Shown: positions 55,855 through 64,000, numbered from the stretch's first letter. The stretch: 64,000 bases of DNA from an uncultured Clostridia bacterium (GCA_947644595.1 CANSAE010000009.1:1-64000), one strand, 5' to 3'. The notes: generated by a model from the letters alone, not told the origin. Program-made: numbers and translations.

Positions 55855-56379
55855 ATGAACATTATCATCCGGCCCTGGCGGGAAGCAGACGCCCCGGACC
55901 TCGCCCACGCGCTGAACAACGAAAAAATTCTGAGCAATCTCCGGGATGGACTGCCCTTCCCTTATACCGAAGCGGATGCACTCGATTTCATTCGCGCCAT
56001 GTGCTCCGCCGACCCGAATGAAACCTTCGCTTTTGCCATTGCAGTGGATGACCGGGCTGTGGGAAGCGTCGGCGTATTCCGTCAGCAAAACATCCACCAG
56101 CAGACTGCCGAACTGGGTTATTATGTTGCCGAACCTTTCTGGGGCAAGGGCGTTTGCACACACGCTGTAGAACTATCCTGCGCTCATGTATTCACACACT
56201 CTGATATTCTTCGTATTTATGCCGAGCCCTTCGCCTATAATACCGGCTCCTGCCGGGTGCTGGAAAAGGCAGGATTCTGTCTGGAAGGAGTCCTGCGGCA
56301 AAACGCCGTGAAGAACGGTAAAGTGCTTGATATGAAGCTTTATTCCCTGCTCCGGGAAGAATGGAGGGAGCGTTCATGA
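55855..56379 (+). CDS. GNAT-family acetyltransferase (RimJ/RimL-like)
   Basis: 174 residues. A GNAT fold with ELGYYVAEPFWGKGVCTHAV as the acetyl-CoA pyrophosphate loop (motif A) and the C-terminal NTGSCRVLEKAGFCLEGVLRQ typical of RimJ/RimL-type N-acetyltransferases. The target amine is unknown. Starts 13 bases after the YjbR gene with an AAGGAGG site and overlaps the next start by 4 bases. Confidence 0.94.
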   Translation: MNIIIRPWREADAPDLAHALNNEKILSNLRDGLPFPYTEADALDFIRAMCSADPNETFAFAIAVDDRAVGSVGVFRQQNIHQQTAELGYYVAEPFWGKGVCTHAVELSCAHVFTHSDILRIYAEPFAYNTGSCRVLEKAGFCLEGVLRQNAVKNGKVLDMKLYSLLREEWRERS

Positions 56380-56669
56380 ATATCAGGGTACTGGTCGGCG
56401 GTATTTTATTTTTAACCGTAGGTATCTGCCATAAGCTGAGCCTGCGCCTAACCCGACTGGGGAAATATCGGGACAGCGCTGAGGCCGTCCTTCATCAGCG
56501 GGAAATGTGGCCGTTTTATTTCTCCACCGGTATTGGCATGATCCTTTGGGCTTTTCTAAACCCGGATTCTCAGGCGAGCTATGCGGTGAACATGCTCACC
56601 GTGGCCATGCTGGTATTTACACTGTTAAAGGAGTTCCGCTACTGGACGGAAATGGGAACAAAACACTGA
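56376..56669 (+). CDS. small membrane protein
   Basis: 97 residues with about three hydrophobic segments (1-20, 45-62 and 70-86). No family recognised. Its ATG overlaps the GNAT stop (ATGA), with GGAGGGAG upstream, so it is translationally coupled. An in-frame ATG at 56361 is less likely. Confidence 0.7.
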   Translation: MNIRVLVGGILFLTVGICHKLSLRLTRLGKYRDSAEAVLHQREMWPFYFSTGIGMILWAFLNPDSQASYAVNMLTVAMLVFTLLKEFRYWTEMGTKH

Positions 56670-56704
56670 CGGAATCCATAAAAAATGCCAGGCAATCTCC
56701 GGGA

Positions 56705-56741
56705 CTGAAAAAGCGCAGGGTATGCCCCTGCGCTTTTTCAG
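56705..56741. terminator. bidirectional terminator
   Basis: A 16-bp stem (56705-56720 with 56726-56741), loop about TATGC. It includes the stop codon of the convergent SDR gene. Confidence 0.92.
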
Positions 56742-57496
56742 CCGTCATATACCAGCCCGCCGTCAACAGAGCTGACGGTGCCGTTCACATAGGACGCCAA
56801 GTCGCTGAGATAGAACACTACCGGCCAAGCCATCTCCTTCGCCGCCGCCGGACGGCGCATGGATGTCATCCCCTGCAGGCGCTTGTAGTTTGCGTCATCC
56901 ATCAGGTGGTTGATCATGCGGCTGTCTGTCCAGCCGGGACACACGCAGTTGCAGCACACATTATAGGCGCCACCCTCCTTGGCCACCACCTTGGTCAGAC
57001 CGTTCAATCCTGCCTTGCTGGTGGCGTAGGCACCCCGGCCGATCAGTCCGCCGCCGATCTTCCCGGCCACACTGGATACATTCACGATCCGGCCGTAGCC
57101 GTGTTCCTTCATGTGGGTGTACACGGACTGGATGGCAGCAAACACGCCGGTAAGGTTCACCTGGATAATCTTGTTCCATTCCGCCTCCGTGATGTCCTCG
57201 AACAGCATGGTGCTGGCAAGGCCCACGCAGTTCACCAGGCCGTGGAGCTGCCCGTACCCCGCGATGATGTCCGCGAAGTTTTCCCGGATGACCGTTGTGG
57301 AGGACAGGTCCAGCGCCCGGTAGGTATACCGGGGCGTGTTCAGTTCCGTTTCCATCTCCCGGAGCGTTTTTTCGTCCACATCGATGGCACAGACACTGCC
57401 GCCACAGTCCAGAATAATTTCCACAATGGCCCGGCCGATGCTCCCCGCGCCGCCGGTAACGATGTAGTTCTTCCCGGTAAAATCAATATTTTGCAT
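56738..57496 (-). CDS. short-chain dehydrogenase/reductase
   Basis: 252 residues from the ATG at 57496 (GGAGGG at 6 bases). Classical SDR: cofactor loop TGGAGSIG at 14-21, NCVG at 89-92, structural N114, and the active-site residues S141/S142, Y157 and K161 (YATSK). D39 in AIDVDEK after the second strand suggests NAD(H) preference. It ends with the usual SSVDGGLVYDG. The substrate is unknown. The gene lies directly behind the rplT terminator and I see no separate promoter, so expression may depend on read-through. Confidence 0.93.
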   Translation of the reverse strand: MQNIDFTGKNYIVTGGAGSIGRAIVEIILDCGGSVCAIDVDEKTLREMETELNTPRYTYRALDLSSTTVIRENFADIIAGYGQLHGLVNCVGLASTMLFEDITEAEWNKIIQVNLTGVFAAIQSVYTHMKEHGYGRIVNVSSVAGKIGGGLIGRGAYATSKAGLNGLTKVVAKEGGAYNVCCNCVCPGWTDSRMINHLMDDANYKRLQGMTSMRRPAAAKEMAWPVVFYLSDLASYVNGTVSSVDGGLVYDG

Positions 57497-57510
57497 ATCA
57501 TACCCTCCAT

Positions 57511-57541
57511 AAAAAACCAGACAAGCCTTGGGCTTGTCCGG
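57511..57541 (-). terminator. terminator of infC-rpmI-rplT
   Basis: The minus strand CCGGACAAGCC-CAA-GGCTTGTCTGG followed by TTTTTTA, 11 bp with one G-T pair. Confidence 0.88.
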
Positions 57542-57552
57542 TGTCGTTTCTC

Positions 57553-57909
57553 TTACTTCAAAGCGCCCTTCGCGGTCTCGCACAGGGCGGTGAAGGCGGC
57601 GGGGTCATGGATCGCAGTCTCAGAGAGCATCTTGCGGTTCATGTCGATGCCGGCCAGCTTCAAGCCGTGCATAAAGGTGGAGTAGTTCATCCCGTTGGCC
57701 TTGCAGCCGGCGCTGATACGGGTGATCCACAACTGACGGTAATCCCGTTTCTTCTGCTTGCGGCCCACATAGGCGTAACGCCCGGACTTCATGACCTGCT
57801 CTTTCGCCATCTTGAAGTGACGGGACTTGTTGCCCCAGTAGCCCTTCGCCAGGCCCAGGACTTTATTTCTTCTCTTGCGCGTCATCATCGCGCCTTTAAC
57901 TCTTGCCAT
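57553..57909 (-). CDS. rplT: 50S ribosomal protein L20
   Basis: 118 residues, the standard length, with [26 protein letters not shown] at the start and the highly basic central helix. It is an early assembly protein binding 23S rRNA. In Firmicutes L20 also represses its own operon through the leader RNA. Third gene of infC-rpmI-rplT. Confidence 0.98.
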   Translation of the reverse strand: MARVKGAMMTRKRRNKVLGLAKGYWGNKSRHFKMAKEQVMKSGRYAYVGRKQKKRDYRQLWITRISAGCKANGMNYSTFMHGLKLAGIDMNRKMLSETAIHDPAAFTALCETAKGALK

Positions 57910-57928
57910 TTCTTAAAGTCCTCCCCTT

Positions 57929-58132
57929 TTATTTGTACGGAATCATTTTCTTGATGGTGGCTTCGTTGGTCACATCGGCATAGGTGCCTTTCCGAAGACC
58001 TCTCTTGCTCTTGGTGGTCTTTCCGTGACCGTTCAGCAGGTGGCTCTTGTAAGCATGGGCGCGCTTCACCTTACCGTTTTTGGTAACGTTGAATCTTTTC
58101 TTCGCGCCAGAATGTGTTTTCATCTTGGGCAT
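57929..58132 (-). CDS. rpmI: 50S ribosomal protein L35
   Basis: 67 residues, Lys/Arg-rich: MPKMKTHSGAKKRFNVTKNGKVKR is the family signature, with HLLNGHGKTTKSKRGLRK following. Located between infC and rplT as in nearly all bacteria. Confidence 0.98.
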   Translation of the reverse strand: MPKMKTHSGAKKRFNVTKNGKVKRAHAYKSHLLNGHGKTTKSKRGLRKGTYADVTNEATIKKMIPYK

Positions 58133-58154
58133 GATTTATGTTCTCCTTCCTTGG

Positions 58155-58769
58155 TTACTCTACCTTTTCATTTACAGGCGCTTCCACAGCCTGCTCAGCA
58201 GCTGCCTTTTCCTCCGCCTGCTTTTTTGCTTTCTGCTCTTTCTTGAGCTGGACCTGCGACTTGGGCGACAGGAAAATGGACATCGTCCGCCCTTCCAGCT
58301 TTGGATCCTTATCCAGATTGGCAATTTCCGCGCATTTGGCCGCAAAGTCCTTCAACAGCTTTTCGCCGATGCTGGTATGCGCCATTTCTCTGCCGCGAAA
58401 CCGGACGGTCACCTTTAAGCGGTCACCGTCAGCCAGGAATTTCTGTCCGTTTTTCAATTTGGTGTTGAAATCGTTCTCGCCAATACCGGGAGACATGCGA
58501 ATCTCCTTCACGTCCATGACGCGCTGGTTCTTTTTTGCTTCCTTTTCCCGCTTGCTCTGCTCAAACCGGAATTTACCATAATCCATGATCTTGCAGACCG
58601 GGGGCTTAGCGGCCGGTGAGATCATCACGAGATCCAGTTCCTTCTCCTCCGCGATTGCCATGGCAGCCTCAGAAGACATCAGTCCCAGCTGCTCTCCATC
58701 TTCACCGATGAGACGGATCTCTTTCTCCTGGATCTCTTCATTGATCAAACTCTGTGTGTTCGCGATGAT
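58155..58769 (-). CDS. infC: translation initiation factor IF-3, probable AUC start
   Basis: About 204 residues. The N-terminal domain begins SLINEEIQEKEIRLIGEDGEQLG; the C-terminal domain carries ISPAAKPPVCKIMDYGKFRFEQSKREKEAKKNQ and the ribosome-binding RMSPGIGENDF. A 25-residue Lys/Glu/Ala tail follows the normal end. There is no ATG, GTG or TTG in the expected place. GGAGGTG is followed at 6 and 9 bases by two ATC codons (58769 and 58766). Bacterial infC is known for AUU/AUC starts used in autoregulation by IF-3. The first ATC is given here. Confidence 0.93.
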   Translation of the reverse strand: MIANTQSLINEEIQEKEIRLIGEDGEQLGLMSSEAAMAIAEEKELDLVMISPAAKPPVCKIMDYGKFRFEQSKREKEAKKNQRVMDVKEIRMSPGIGENDFNTKLKNGQKFLADGDRLKVTVRFRGREMAHTSIGEKLLKDFAAKCAEIANLDKDPKLEGRTMSIFLSPKSQVQLKKEQKAKKQAEEKAAAEQAVEAPVNEKVE

Positions 58770-58781
58770 GCAACACCTCCA

Positions 58782-58905
58782 AAAAAATAAGCGCGGACAG
58801 AACCCATCCACGCAAAAAGACCAAACAGCGCACTGCACTGTCCACTCTATTGACCCGTGCTGACCTGATGCCGCCGGGTGAGGATGGCTCCTGCTTTGTT
58901 TTAGC
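58782..58905 (-). promoter_or_regulatory. L20-type leader of infC-rpmI-rplT
   Basis: The minus-strand RNA contains CATCCTCACCCGGCGGCATCAGGTCAGCACGGGTC-like conserved structure, then GGACAG...CTGTCC arms and TTATTTTTTT before the infC ribosome site. This matches the Firmicutes L20 leader with an attenuator. L20 binding should promote termination. Confidence 0.75.
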
Positions 58906-58911
58906 GTTGAT

Positions 58912-58940
58912 ATTGTATCAGGGTACCGCAGAAATGTCAA
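58912..58940 (-). promoter_or_regulatory. promoter of infC-rpmI-rplT
   Basis: Minus strand TTGACA (58935-58940), 17-base spacer, TACAAT (58912-58917). Confidence 0.85.
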
Positions 58941-59011
58941 GGGGAAATTTCATTCTATCATCCATTTTATATCACCAAAAAACGGGCATACTTCCCACAG
59001 GAGGGATGACC

Positions 59012-59389
59012 ATGAAATGTTTGGAATACACCGCTGTTTCCTTCACCGGGGCAGCAGGCTACGGCTTACTGGAGCTTCTCTGGCGGGGCTGGACCCACTG
59101 GACCATGCTTGTGGTGGGCGGGCTGTGCCTTTTGGTGATGTATGGCCTTGCCAATGACACGAAATTCCCTTACTGGCAGGTTTGGGTCCTCTCCGCCGTG
59201 TTCATCACCACCGCAGAATTTGTCTCCGGCAGCATCGTAAATATCGCACTTGGTTGGCGGGTGTGGGATTACACCGCCGTGCCCGGTAACCTCCTGGGAC
59301 AGATCTGCCCGCAGTATTGTTTGCTATGGCTTGGACTGTCCGTCCCGGGAGTATGGCTTTGCCGGAAGCTTCGGCGGCTTTTGCGTTAG
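59012..59389 (+). CDS. small membrane protein (CmpB/putative ABC-transporter-permease type)
   Basis: 125 residues from the ATG at 59012, six bases after AGGAGGG; the ATG at 59006 would be too close. Four hydrophobic helices. The segment TTAEFVSGSIVNIALGWRVWDYTAVPGNLLGQICPQY matches the short membrane domain often labelled putative ABC transporter permease (COG4905-like). The true role is unknown. It overlaps the convergent deoC stop by 4 bases, with no terminator between. Confidence 0.78.
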   Translation: MKCLEYTAVSFTGAAGYGLLELLWRGWTHWTMLVVGGLCLLVMYGLANDTKFPYWQVWVLSAVFITTAEFVSGSIVNIALGWRVWDYTAVPGNLLGQICPQYCLLWLGLSVPGVWLCRKLRRLLR

Positions 59390-60045
59390 AGCAGTTCCAC
59401 GGTGGAGGCAATTTTCACAATACGGCTGGTTCCCAGACGGTCCGCACCCAATTCAATCATGTCCTGGGCATCCGCCAAAGAGGAAATGCCCCCGGCCGCC
59501 TTGACCTTCAGGTGGTCGGCACTATACTGGCGCAGCAGAGCCACGTCCTCCCGAGTGGCCCCGCCGGAAGAAAAGCCAGTGGACGTTTTAATGAAATCAG
59601 CCCCGGAATCCGAAACGATTTGGCACAGTTTCTTTTTCTCTTCCGTTGTAAGAAGGCACGTCTCAATAATCACCTTCAACAACTTCCCTTTGGTCGCTTC
59701 CCGTACACCGTGGATATCCTGCGCAACCGCATCCCACGCGCCATCCTTTACCATAGCTAAATTAATAACCATATCAATTTCGTCTGCGCCATTCTGCACC
59801 GCGTCCGCCGCTTCAAATGCCTTTACTCCGCTGGTCATATATCCATTCGGAAAGCCAATGACCGTGCAGATAGGAATCCGGTCCCCTACATATCGCTTGG
59901 CACCCGCCACATGACAAGGCGGGATACATACACTGGCACAGCCAAATCGGATACCCTCGTCGCACAGCTTTTGAATCTCCGCCGCCGTGGCGTCTACCCG
60001 CAGCAGCGTGTGGTCACATTTGGACAGTATCTCTTTCAGTTCCAT
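59386..60045 (-). CDS. deoC: deoxyribose-phosphate aldolase
   Basis: 219 residues from the ATG at 60045 behind AGAGGAGAAC. A TIM-barrel aldolase: the Schiff-base lysine in VKAAGGI (about 180), the second lysine in LLKVIIET and the aspartate in DEIDMVIN. Cleaves 2-deoxyribose-5-phosphate to glyceraldehyde-3-phosphate and acetaldehyde in nucleoside salvage. No other deo genes are adjacent. Ends 4 bases inside the convergent membrane-protein gene. Confidence 0.96.
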   Translation of the reverse strand: MELKEILSKCDHTLLRVDATAAEIQKLCDEGIRFGCASVCIPPCHVAGAKRYVGDRIPICTVIGFPNGYMTSGVKAFEAADAVQNGADEIDMVINLAMVKDGAWDAVAQDIHGVREATKGKLLKVIIETCLLTTEEKKKLCQIVSDSGADFIKTSTGFSSGGATREDVALLRQYSADHLKVKAAGGISSLADAQDMIELGADRLGTSRIVKIASTVELL

Positions 60046-60076
60046 TATCTGTTCTCCTCTTTGATAGGATACTTCT

Positions 60077-60105
60077 ATTATATCGGCTCTCCCCTTCACT
60101 TGCAA
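60077..60105 (-). promoter_or_regulatory. promoter of deoC
   Basis: Minus strand TTGCAA (60100-60105), 17-base spacer, TATAAT (60077-60082). Confidence 0.75.
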
Positions 60106-60193
60106 GCCCTAATCGCAAGACATATCCGGCGCATCATCCGAATAGGATTTTTCAGAGAGACCCACAGGCAGTCTCATCAGCCGGAGGTGCGTT

Positions 60194-60802
60194 ATGGACG
60201 AACGAAAAAGTAACAATTACGCGGAATTATGTGGCGTCATCGCAGGAAGTCCCGTCTATTCCCATGAAAGCCGCGGAGAAAAATTTTATACCTTCCCACT
60301 GGAAACCAAGCGGCTTTCCGGTACGGCAGATGTACTGAACATCATTGCCCGGGAGCGTATCATTCGGCAGTTGTCTCCGGGCGATGCCGGAAAAATCCAC
60401 GTGACAGGGGAACTGCGTTCTTTCAACAACAAGCACGGAGAGGGCTCCAAGCTGGTAATCACCATATTTGCACAGGACATCTCCTTTGACGACTGTGAGG
60501 ATATCAATGACATCGTACTTTGCGGTACAATCTGCAAAGCACCGAACTTACGTACTACGCCTATGGGGCGGGATATCTGCGACTTCATGCTGGCAGTCAA
60601 CCGGAGATACGGGCGCAGTGACTACCTCCCCTGTATTGCATGGGGCGCTAAGGCAAAGGAGATGTCCACTTGGGAGGTCGGCACTGTAGTCGATCTCACC
60701 GGGCGAATCCAAAGCAGGCAGTACATAAAGCTCATTGACGGCGAACCCACTGAGAAAACCGCTTTTGAAGTCTCTGTGGTGGATATTCAGGAATGTGAAT
60801 AG
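60194..60802 (+). CDS. SSB-like protein with two OB folds
   Basis: 202 residues. Two OB-fold domains: residues about 8-97 (AELCGVIAGSPVYSH...) and about 104-200, the latter starting NDIVLCGTICKAPNLRTTPMGRDICDFMLAVNRRYGRSDYLPCIAWG, a clear single-stranded-DNA-binding-protein pattern. It lacks the acidic DxxPF tail of housekeeping SSB. The tandem arrangement suggests a specialised paralogue that could work with one fewer subunit. Ribosome site GGAGGTG. Stand-alone gene. Confidence 0.87.
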   Translation: MDERKSNNYAELCGVIAGSPVYSHESRGEKFYTFPLETKRLSGTADVLNIIARERIIRQLSPGDAGKIHVTGELRSFNNKHGEGSKLVITIFAQDISFDDCEDINDIVLCGTICKAPNLRTTPMGRDICDFMLAVNRRYGRSDYLPCIAWGAKAKEMSTWEVGTVVDLTGRIQSRQYIKLIDGEPTEKTAFEVSVVDIQECE

Positions 60803-60806
60803 CGCA

Positions 60807-60837
60807 AAAAGCGGTTCGGCATAGCCGAACCGCTTTT
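60807..60837. terminator. bidirectional terminator
   Basis: A 14-bp stem (60807-60820 with 60824-60837), loop ATA, with A and T flanks, serving the SSB-like gene and the convergent ispH/S1 gene. Confidence 0.92.
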
Positions 60838-60847
60838 GTATGTTCTT

Positions 60848-62821
60848 TTAATCCTCGTCGTCCTCGTCGTAATACTCTTCCCGCTGGGGCTCCAGCAAGG
60901 CGCGAATGGACAAAGAAATCTTCTGCTTTTCCTCATCAATCACCGTGATCTTGGCATCGACTTCCTCTCCCACAGTGAGCACATCACCGGGCTTGTCAAT
61001 GCGACGATCCGCAATCTGGGAAATGTGGATCAGGCCGTCCACGCCGGGGAGCACTTCCGCGAACGCGCCGAAGTCCATCAACTTCACAATCTTGACCTTT
61101 GCTACATCGCCCACCTGATAGGTTTCCATGAACTTGGTCCAAGGGTTGCCGTTGGGATCTTTGTGTCCCAAGGAGATCTTGCGGGCCTCCTGGTCAAAGC
61201 TGATGACGTAAACATCCATCTCCTGCCCGACAGAAACGACATCAGCCGGATTCCGTACACGGCCCCAGCTCAGCTCGGACACATGAACCATGCCGTCAAT
61301 GCCGCCGATATCTACAAACACGCCGTAAGACGCGATGGACTTGACCGTGCCGTTGTAGTGCTTGCCCACTTCGATCTCGGACCATACCTTCTCAGCGGCA
61401 ATGCGGCGCTCTTCCCGCTGCACCGCACGAATAGAGCCCACCACACGACGGCCCTTGATCTCAGTGATTTTCAGACGGACGTGCTGCTTGAGCAGGCTGC
61501 TCATCTCTGCCTCTCTGGGCAGACCGGTCTGGGATGCGGGCACAAACACGCGATTGCCTTTCACAGACACGACCACGCCGCCCTTATTGTCCTCCGTGAC
61601 AATGCCTTCCACGACTTCACCGCTCTCAGCGGCAGCCACGATCACTTCCCAATTCTTGGCAGCATCCAGACGCTTCTTGGACAGCTGTACCGTCCCTTCC
61701 ACGTCGTTTACGCGAACGACAACAGCTTCAATCTGGTCGCCGATCTTGACGCAGTCTTCAATTTTTGCCCCTGTCTCTTCGGTGAATTCTGTGGTGGGGA
61801 TAAAGCCGGAATACTTCATGCCCAGATCCACATTGACCTCTGTCGGGGTGATCGCTACCACTTCACCAGTAATTTTATCGCCGTTATATATGGACTTGAA
61901 AGACTCCTCCAGGAGTTCCTCAAAGCTCTTTTCGGTGGGCGCGACCGCTGCGTTCGTCTCTTCGTTTTTGATTTCGTCTGTCATCGTTTGTTTTACCTCC
62001 TTAATGATCCACGATGGCGCCGAGGCACCAGCGGTAATGCCGATTTTCTGTGCGTCCCGCAACGCTGCCATATCCAGTTCATTGACATTCTCAATAAATT
62101 GGACATTTGTGCAATGTGCGCTGCACAAATCGGAAAGATGTACACTGTTTGCACTGTGCTTTCCACCGATCACTACCATGGCATCACACTCCGAAGCAAG
62201 CTTGACTGCCTCAGACTGTCTCGTGGATGTCGCCTCGCATATTGTATCAAATATTTTCAGGTTTGTACACTCTTTTTTTAACTTTTTCTCACATTGTTCA
62301 AAATTTTCCCGGGTCTGGGTGGTTTGGACTACCATAGTGACAGGAAGTTCGACCAATTCCGGGCGCTTCTCCAAATAAGCAGAGAGCGTCTCCGCATCTT
62401 CAAATACCTGTGCCCCTTCACAACAGCCGCAAATGGCCACGACCTCCGGATGGGCTGCAGTTCCAATAACGATCACTTGCCGCCCTTCCTGAGAGGCTTC
62501 CTGCACCAGCTTATGAATACGCAGGACCATGGGACAAGTGGAATCCACCACCTGATCCGTCCGGGTGCGCAGGCGGGCCTCCACCGACATGGACACCCCA
62601 TGGGCCCGGATGATAGCTTTCGCGCCTAAAGGCACCTCCTCTGGTATCTCCGCCACATGCAGGCCCCGACGCTGAAAATGCTGCACCACATCATCGTTGT
62701 GGATGAGTTCTCCCAAGCTGTAGCATTCACCGCCGCCGTCCAGCATTTGTTCCGCAAGCTCCACGCTCCGCTTGACGCCGAAGCAGAATCCGGCAGATTC
62801 CGCAAGGATGATCTCCTTCAT
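60848..62821 (-). CDS. ispH: IspH (HMB-PP reductase)-ribosomal protein S1 fusion
   Basis: 657 residues. Residues 1-283 are 4-hydroxy-3-methylbut-2-enyl diphosphate reductase, the last step of the MEP isoprenoid pathway, with the three iron-sulfur cysteines C13 (AGFCFGV), C95 or nearby (DSTCPMV) and the one in FDTICEATSTRQ. From about 305 to 640 there are four S1 RNA-binding domains, for example DKITGEVVAITPTEVNVDLG and the FGAFAEVLPGVDGLIHISQI repeat, then an acidic tail. This fusion is characteristic of Clostridia. Its start overlaps the plsC stop by 4 bases. Confidence 0.96.
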   Translation of the reverse strand: MKEIILAESAGFCFGVKRSVELAEQMLDGGGECYSLGELIHNDDVVQHFQRRGLHVAEIPEEVPLGAKAIIRAHGVSMSVEARLRTRTDQVVDSTCPMVLRIHKLVQEASQEGRQVIVIGTAAHPEVVAICGCCEGAQVFEDAETLSAYLEKRPELVELPVTMVVQTTQTRENFEQCEKKLKKECTNLKIFDTICEATSTRQSEAVKLASECDAMVVIGGKHSANSVHLSDLCSAHCTNVQFIENVNELDMAALRDAQKIGITAGASAPSWIIKEVKQTMTDEIKNEETNAAVAPTEKSFEELLEESFKSIYNGDKITGEVVAITPTEVNVDLGMKYSGFIPTTEFTEETGAKIEDCVKIGDQIEAVVVRVNDVEGTVQLSKKRLDAAKNWEVIVAAAESGEVVEGIVTEDNKGGVVVSVKGNRVFVPASQTGLPREAEMSSLLKQHVRLKITEIKGRRVVGSIRAVQREERRIAAEKVWSEIEVGKHYNGTVKSIASYGVFVDIGGIDGMVHVSELSWGRVRNPADVVSVGQEMDVYVISFDQEARKISLGHKDPNGNPWTKFMETYQVGDVAKVKIVKLMDFGAFAEVLPGVDGLIHISQIADRRIDKPGDVLTVGEEVDAKITVIDEEKQKISLSIRALLEPQREEYYDEDDED

Positions 62822-63423
62822 TTCCCTTCCCTGCCCAACTCCGCAATGTGTTCCATGAGCTGCTCCGAAAACGCCTCATACTCCTCATGGTCCCCGGCAG
62901 GTACCGGGAGCGGCGTACCGACAATCAGTTTCGCCTTGCGGAAGAATTTCTTGTTCCGACTTATGTAAACCGGAATAATCGGTACCTTCAATTTTGCCGC
63001 CATACGCACGGCGCCGGTTTTGGCATCTGCCGTTCCCTCTTCCTCCGTGCGGGTACCCTCGGGAAAGATCATCACTTTATCTCCGGATTTCACACACTTC
63101 ATTGTGGTACGGACTGCGTCAATGCCGGTACTGCTACTCCGGTCTATGAAAAAAGACCCCAAATTTTCTATGAATTTTCCAAGCACCGGCTTATTCTTCA
63201 GTTCTTCCTTCGCCATAAAGTGAATGTGGTGCGCAGGTCCGAAGGCTTCCCCAATCAGGACCGGGTCAATGAAATTAGAGTGGTTCGCGCAGATGATGGC
63301 AGGTCCCTCCGGAATGTTCTCCAGTCCGGAGATCTCTGTGGGATAACAGAAAAACACCAAGGGTTTCAGCCGACCCAGCCATTTGCCGTAATAGGCGTCA
63401 CCCTTGCCCAACACATCACTCAT
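62818..63423 (-). CDS. plsC: 1-acyl-sn-glycerol-3-phosphate acyltransferase
   Basis: 201 residues. The acyltransferase motif NHSNFIDP (HX4D) lies at about 47-54, the substrate-binding FPEGTRTEEEG at about 119 and VPIIPVYI near 150. It acylates lysophosphatidate to phosphatidate. Overlaps cmk by 4 bases upstream and ispH by 4 bases downstream, so the three are translated as a chain; cmk-plsC-ispH/S1 is a known clostridial order. Confidence 0.95.
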   Translation of the reverse strand: MSDVLGKGDAYYGKWLGRLKPLVFFCYPTEISGLENIPEGPAIICANHSNFIDPVLIGEAFGPAHHIHFMAKEELKNKPVLGKFIENLGSFFIDRSSSTGIDAVRTTMKCVKSGDKVMIFPEGTRTEEEGTADAKTGAVRMAAKLKVPIIPVYISRNKKFFRKAKLIVGTPLPVPAGDHEEYEAFSEQLMEHIAELGREGK

Positions 63424-64000
63424 ACCATCCCTCCTTCCGACATCCGAGCTTGGATCAAGTCCAGTAACGCCTGGATGCTCTCTTCCAGCGTTAAATCTCC
63501 GGTATCCAAAATCACGGCATCCTCCGCGGCCCTCAGCGGCGCAGCTTCCCGGTTGGAATCCCGCTCATCCCGAATACGCATATCCCGCAACACTTCTTCA
63601 AAGGTCGTATTGATCCCCTTTTCCGCCAATTCCAAGTGCCGTCTGGCAGCGCGTTTTTCCACAGCCGCAGTCAGGAATACTTTTAAGCCGGCATTGGGAA
63701 GTACCACTGTGCCGATATCTCTGCCGTCCATAATGACATTGTACCGCTCCGCCATCTGCCGCTGCATATCCATAAGATACGCCCGCACCGCGGGCATGGC
63801 CGAAACATTGGACGCATAATCGGACATCTCCGGTGTGCGGATCCAATCAGACACATCTTCCCCGTCCAGCAGCATATGCTGCGTATCGCCTATGTACGTT
63901 ATGTCAATCGACAGTCCAGGCAGCAGTGCGGTCACGCCCGCCGCATCGTCGGGGGCAATACCCGCTCGCTTGGCAGCAAAACCCACTGTACGATAAATAG
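63420..64000 (-). CDS. cmk: cytidylate kinase, 5' end outside the window
   Basis: 193 codons are visible; the reading frame is open to the right edge, with IYRTVGFAAKRAGI continuing upstream of the first in-window GTG, which matches the DTGAIYR region of Cmk. The ATP P-loop must lie beyond the edge. The CMP-binding and lid parts are visible: DGRDIGTVVLPNA, AAVEKRAARRHLE and RDERDSNREAAPLRAAEDAVILDT. It phosphorylates CMP and dCMP. Its end overlaps plsC (ATGA). Confidence 0.95.
   Translation of the reverse strand, partial: IYRTVGFAAKRAGIAPDDAAGVTALLPGLSIDITYIGDTQHMLLDGEDVSDWIRTPEMSDYASNVSAMPAVRAYLMDMQRQMAERYNVIMDGRDIGTVVLPNAGLKVFLTAAVEKRAARRHLELAEKGINTTFEEVLRDMRIRDERDSNREAAPLRAAEDAVILDTGDLTLEESIQALLDLIQARMSEGGMV

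Overview
The window looks like chromosome of a Gram-positive, spore-forming anaerobe of the Clostridia, probably close to the Oscillospiraceae/Flavonifractor-type gut bacteria. The order-level guess rests on two SleB-type cortex hydrolases, a nine-gene V/A-type ATPase, the IspH-ribosomal protein S1 fusion, a Bacillus-type large SRP RNA upstream of dnaX, a T-box on thrS and sortase-anchored surface proteins. Genus is inference only; no 16S sequence is inside the window. All calls come from reading the sequence; no database search was run.

Layout. 1-300 holds two tandem strong promoters and a leader that appear to fire a ribosomal RNA operon leftward, out of the window. 0.4-6.4 kb (minus strand): FAH-family hydrolase, a zinc-ribbon membrane protein, sleB, thrS with a complete T-box, an unknown protein and ychF. 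6.5-14.2 kb: housekeeping cluster gdpP-rplI-dnaB-tilS-hpt-ftsH. 14.3-16.1 kb (plus): a nucleotidyltransferase carrying a stray phosphomannomutase tail, then a ferredoxin-nitroreductase. 16.5-25.1 kb (minus): V-ATPase operon G/H-I-K-E-C-F-A-B-D, predicted Na+-coupled. 25.4-30 kb: an acyltransferase-like protein without its catalytic histidine, a second SleB-like hydrolase, a transporter under a yybP-ykoY (Mn2+) riboswitch, and an HtrA protease.

30-42.5 kb is the accessory surface island: a 1588-residue fibro-slime/SpaA adhesin (IPATG anchor), tRNA-Ala(CGC), a 1657-residue beta-helix/Cna-B adhesin (LPMTG anchor), a class B sortase and an XRE regulator. Between the sortase and the second adhesin lie three tandem c-di-GMP-I (GEMM) riboswitches, preceded by a well-initiated 35-codon ORF. 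This is the most striking system of the window: sortase-anchored fibres gated by a triple second-messenger sensor.

42.6-45 kb: SRP RNA-dnaX-ybaB. 45-50.4 kb: a possible catabolic module of a YkvI-type transporter, a GntR/FCD regulator, two ketopantoate-reductase-like paralogues and a protein closely resembling the bile-acid 7alpha-dehydratase BaiE. 50.5-53.9 kb: ECF sigma factor, membrane protein and ABC exporter in one overlapping operon. 54-57.5 kb: small accessory genes (PfpI, BIG2 protein, YjbR, GNAT acetyltransferase, SDR). 57.5-64 kb: infC-rpmI-rplT with its leader and a non-AUG infC start, deoC, a two-OB-fold SSB-like protein, and the overlapping cmk-plsC-ispH/S1 operon, whose first gene runs off the right edge.
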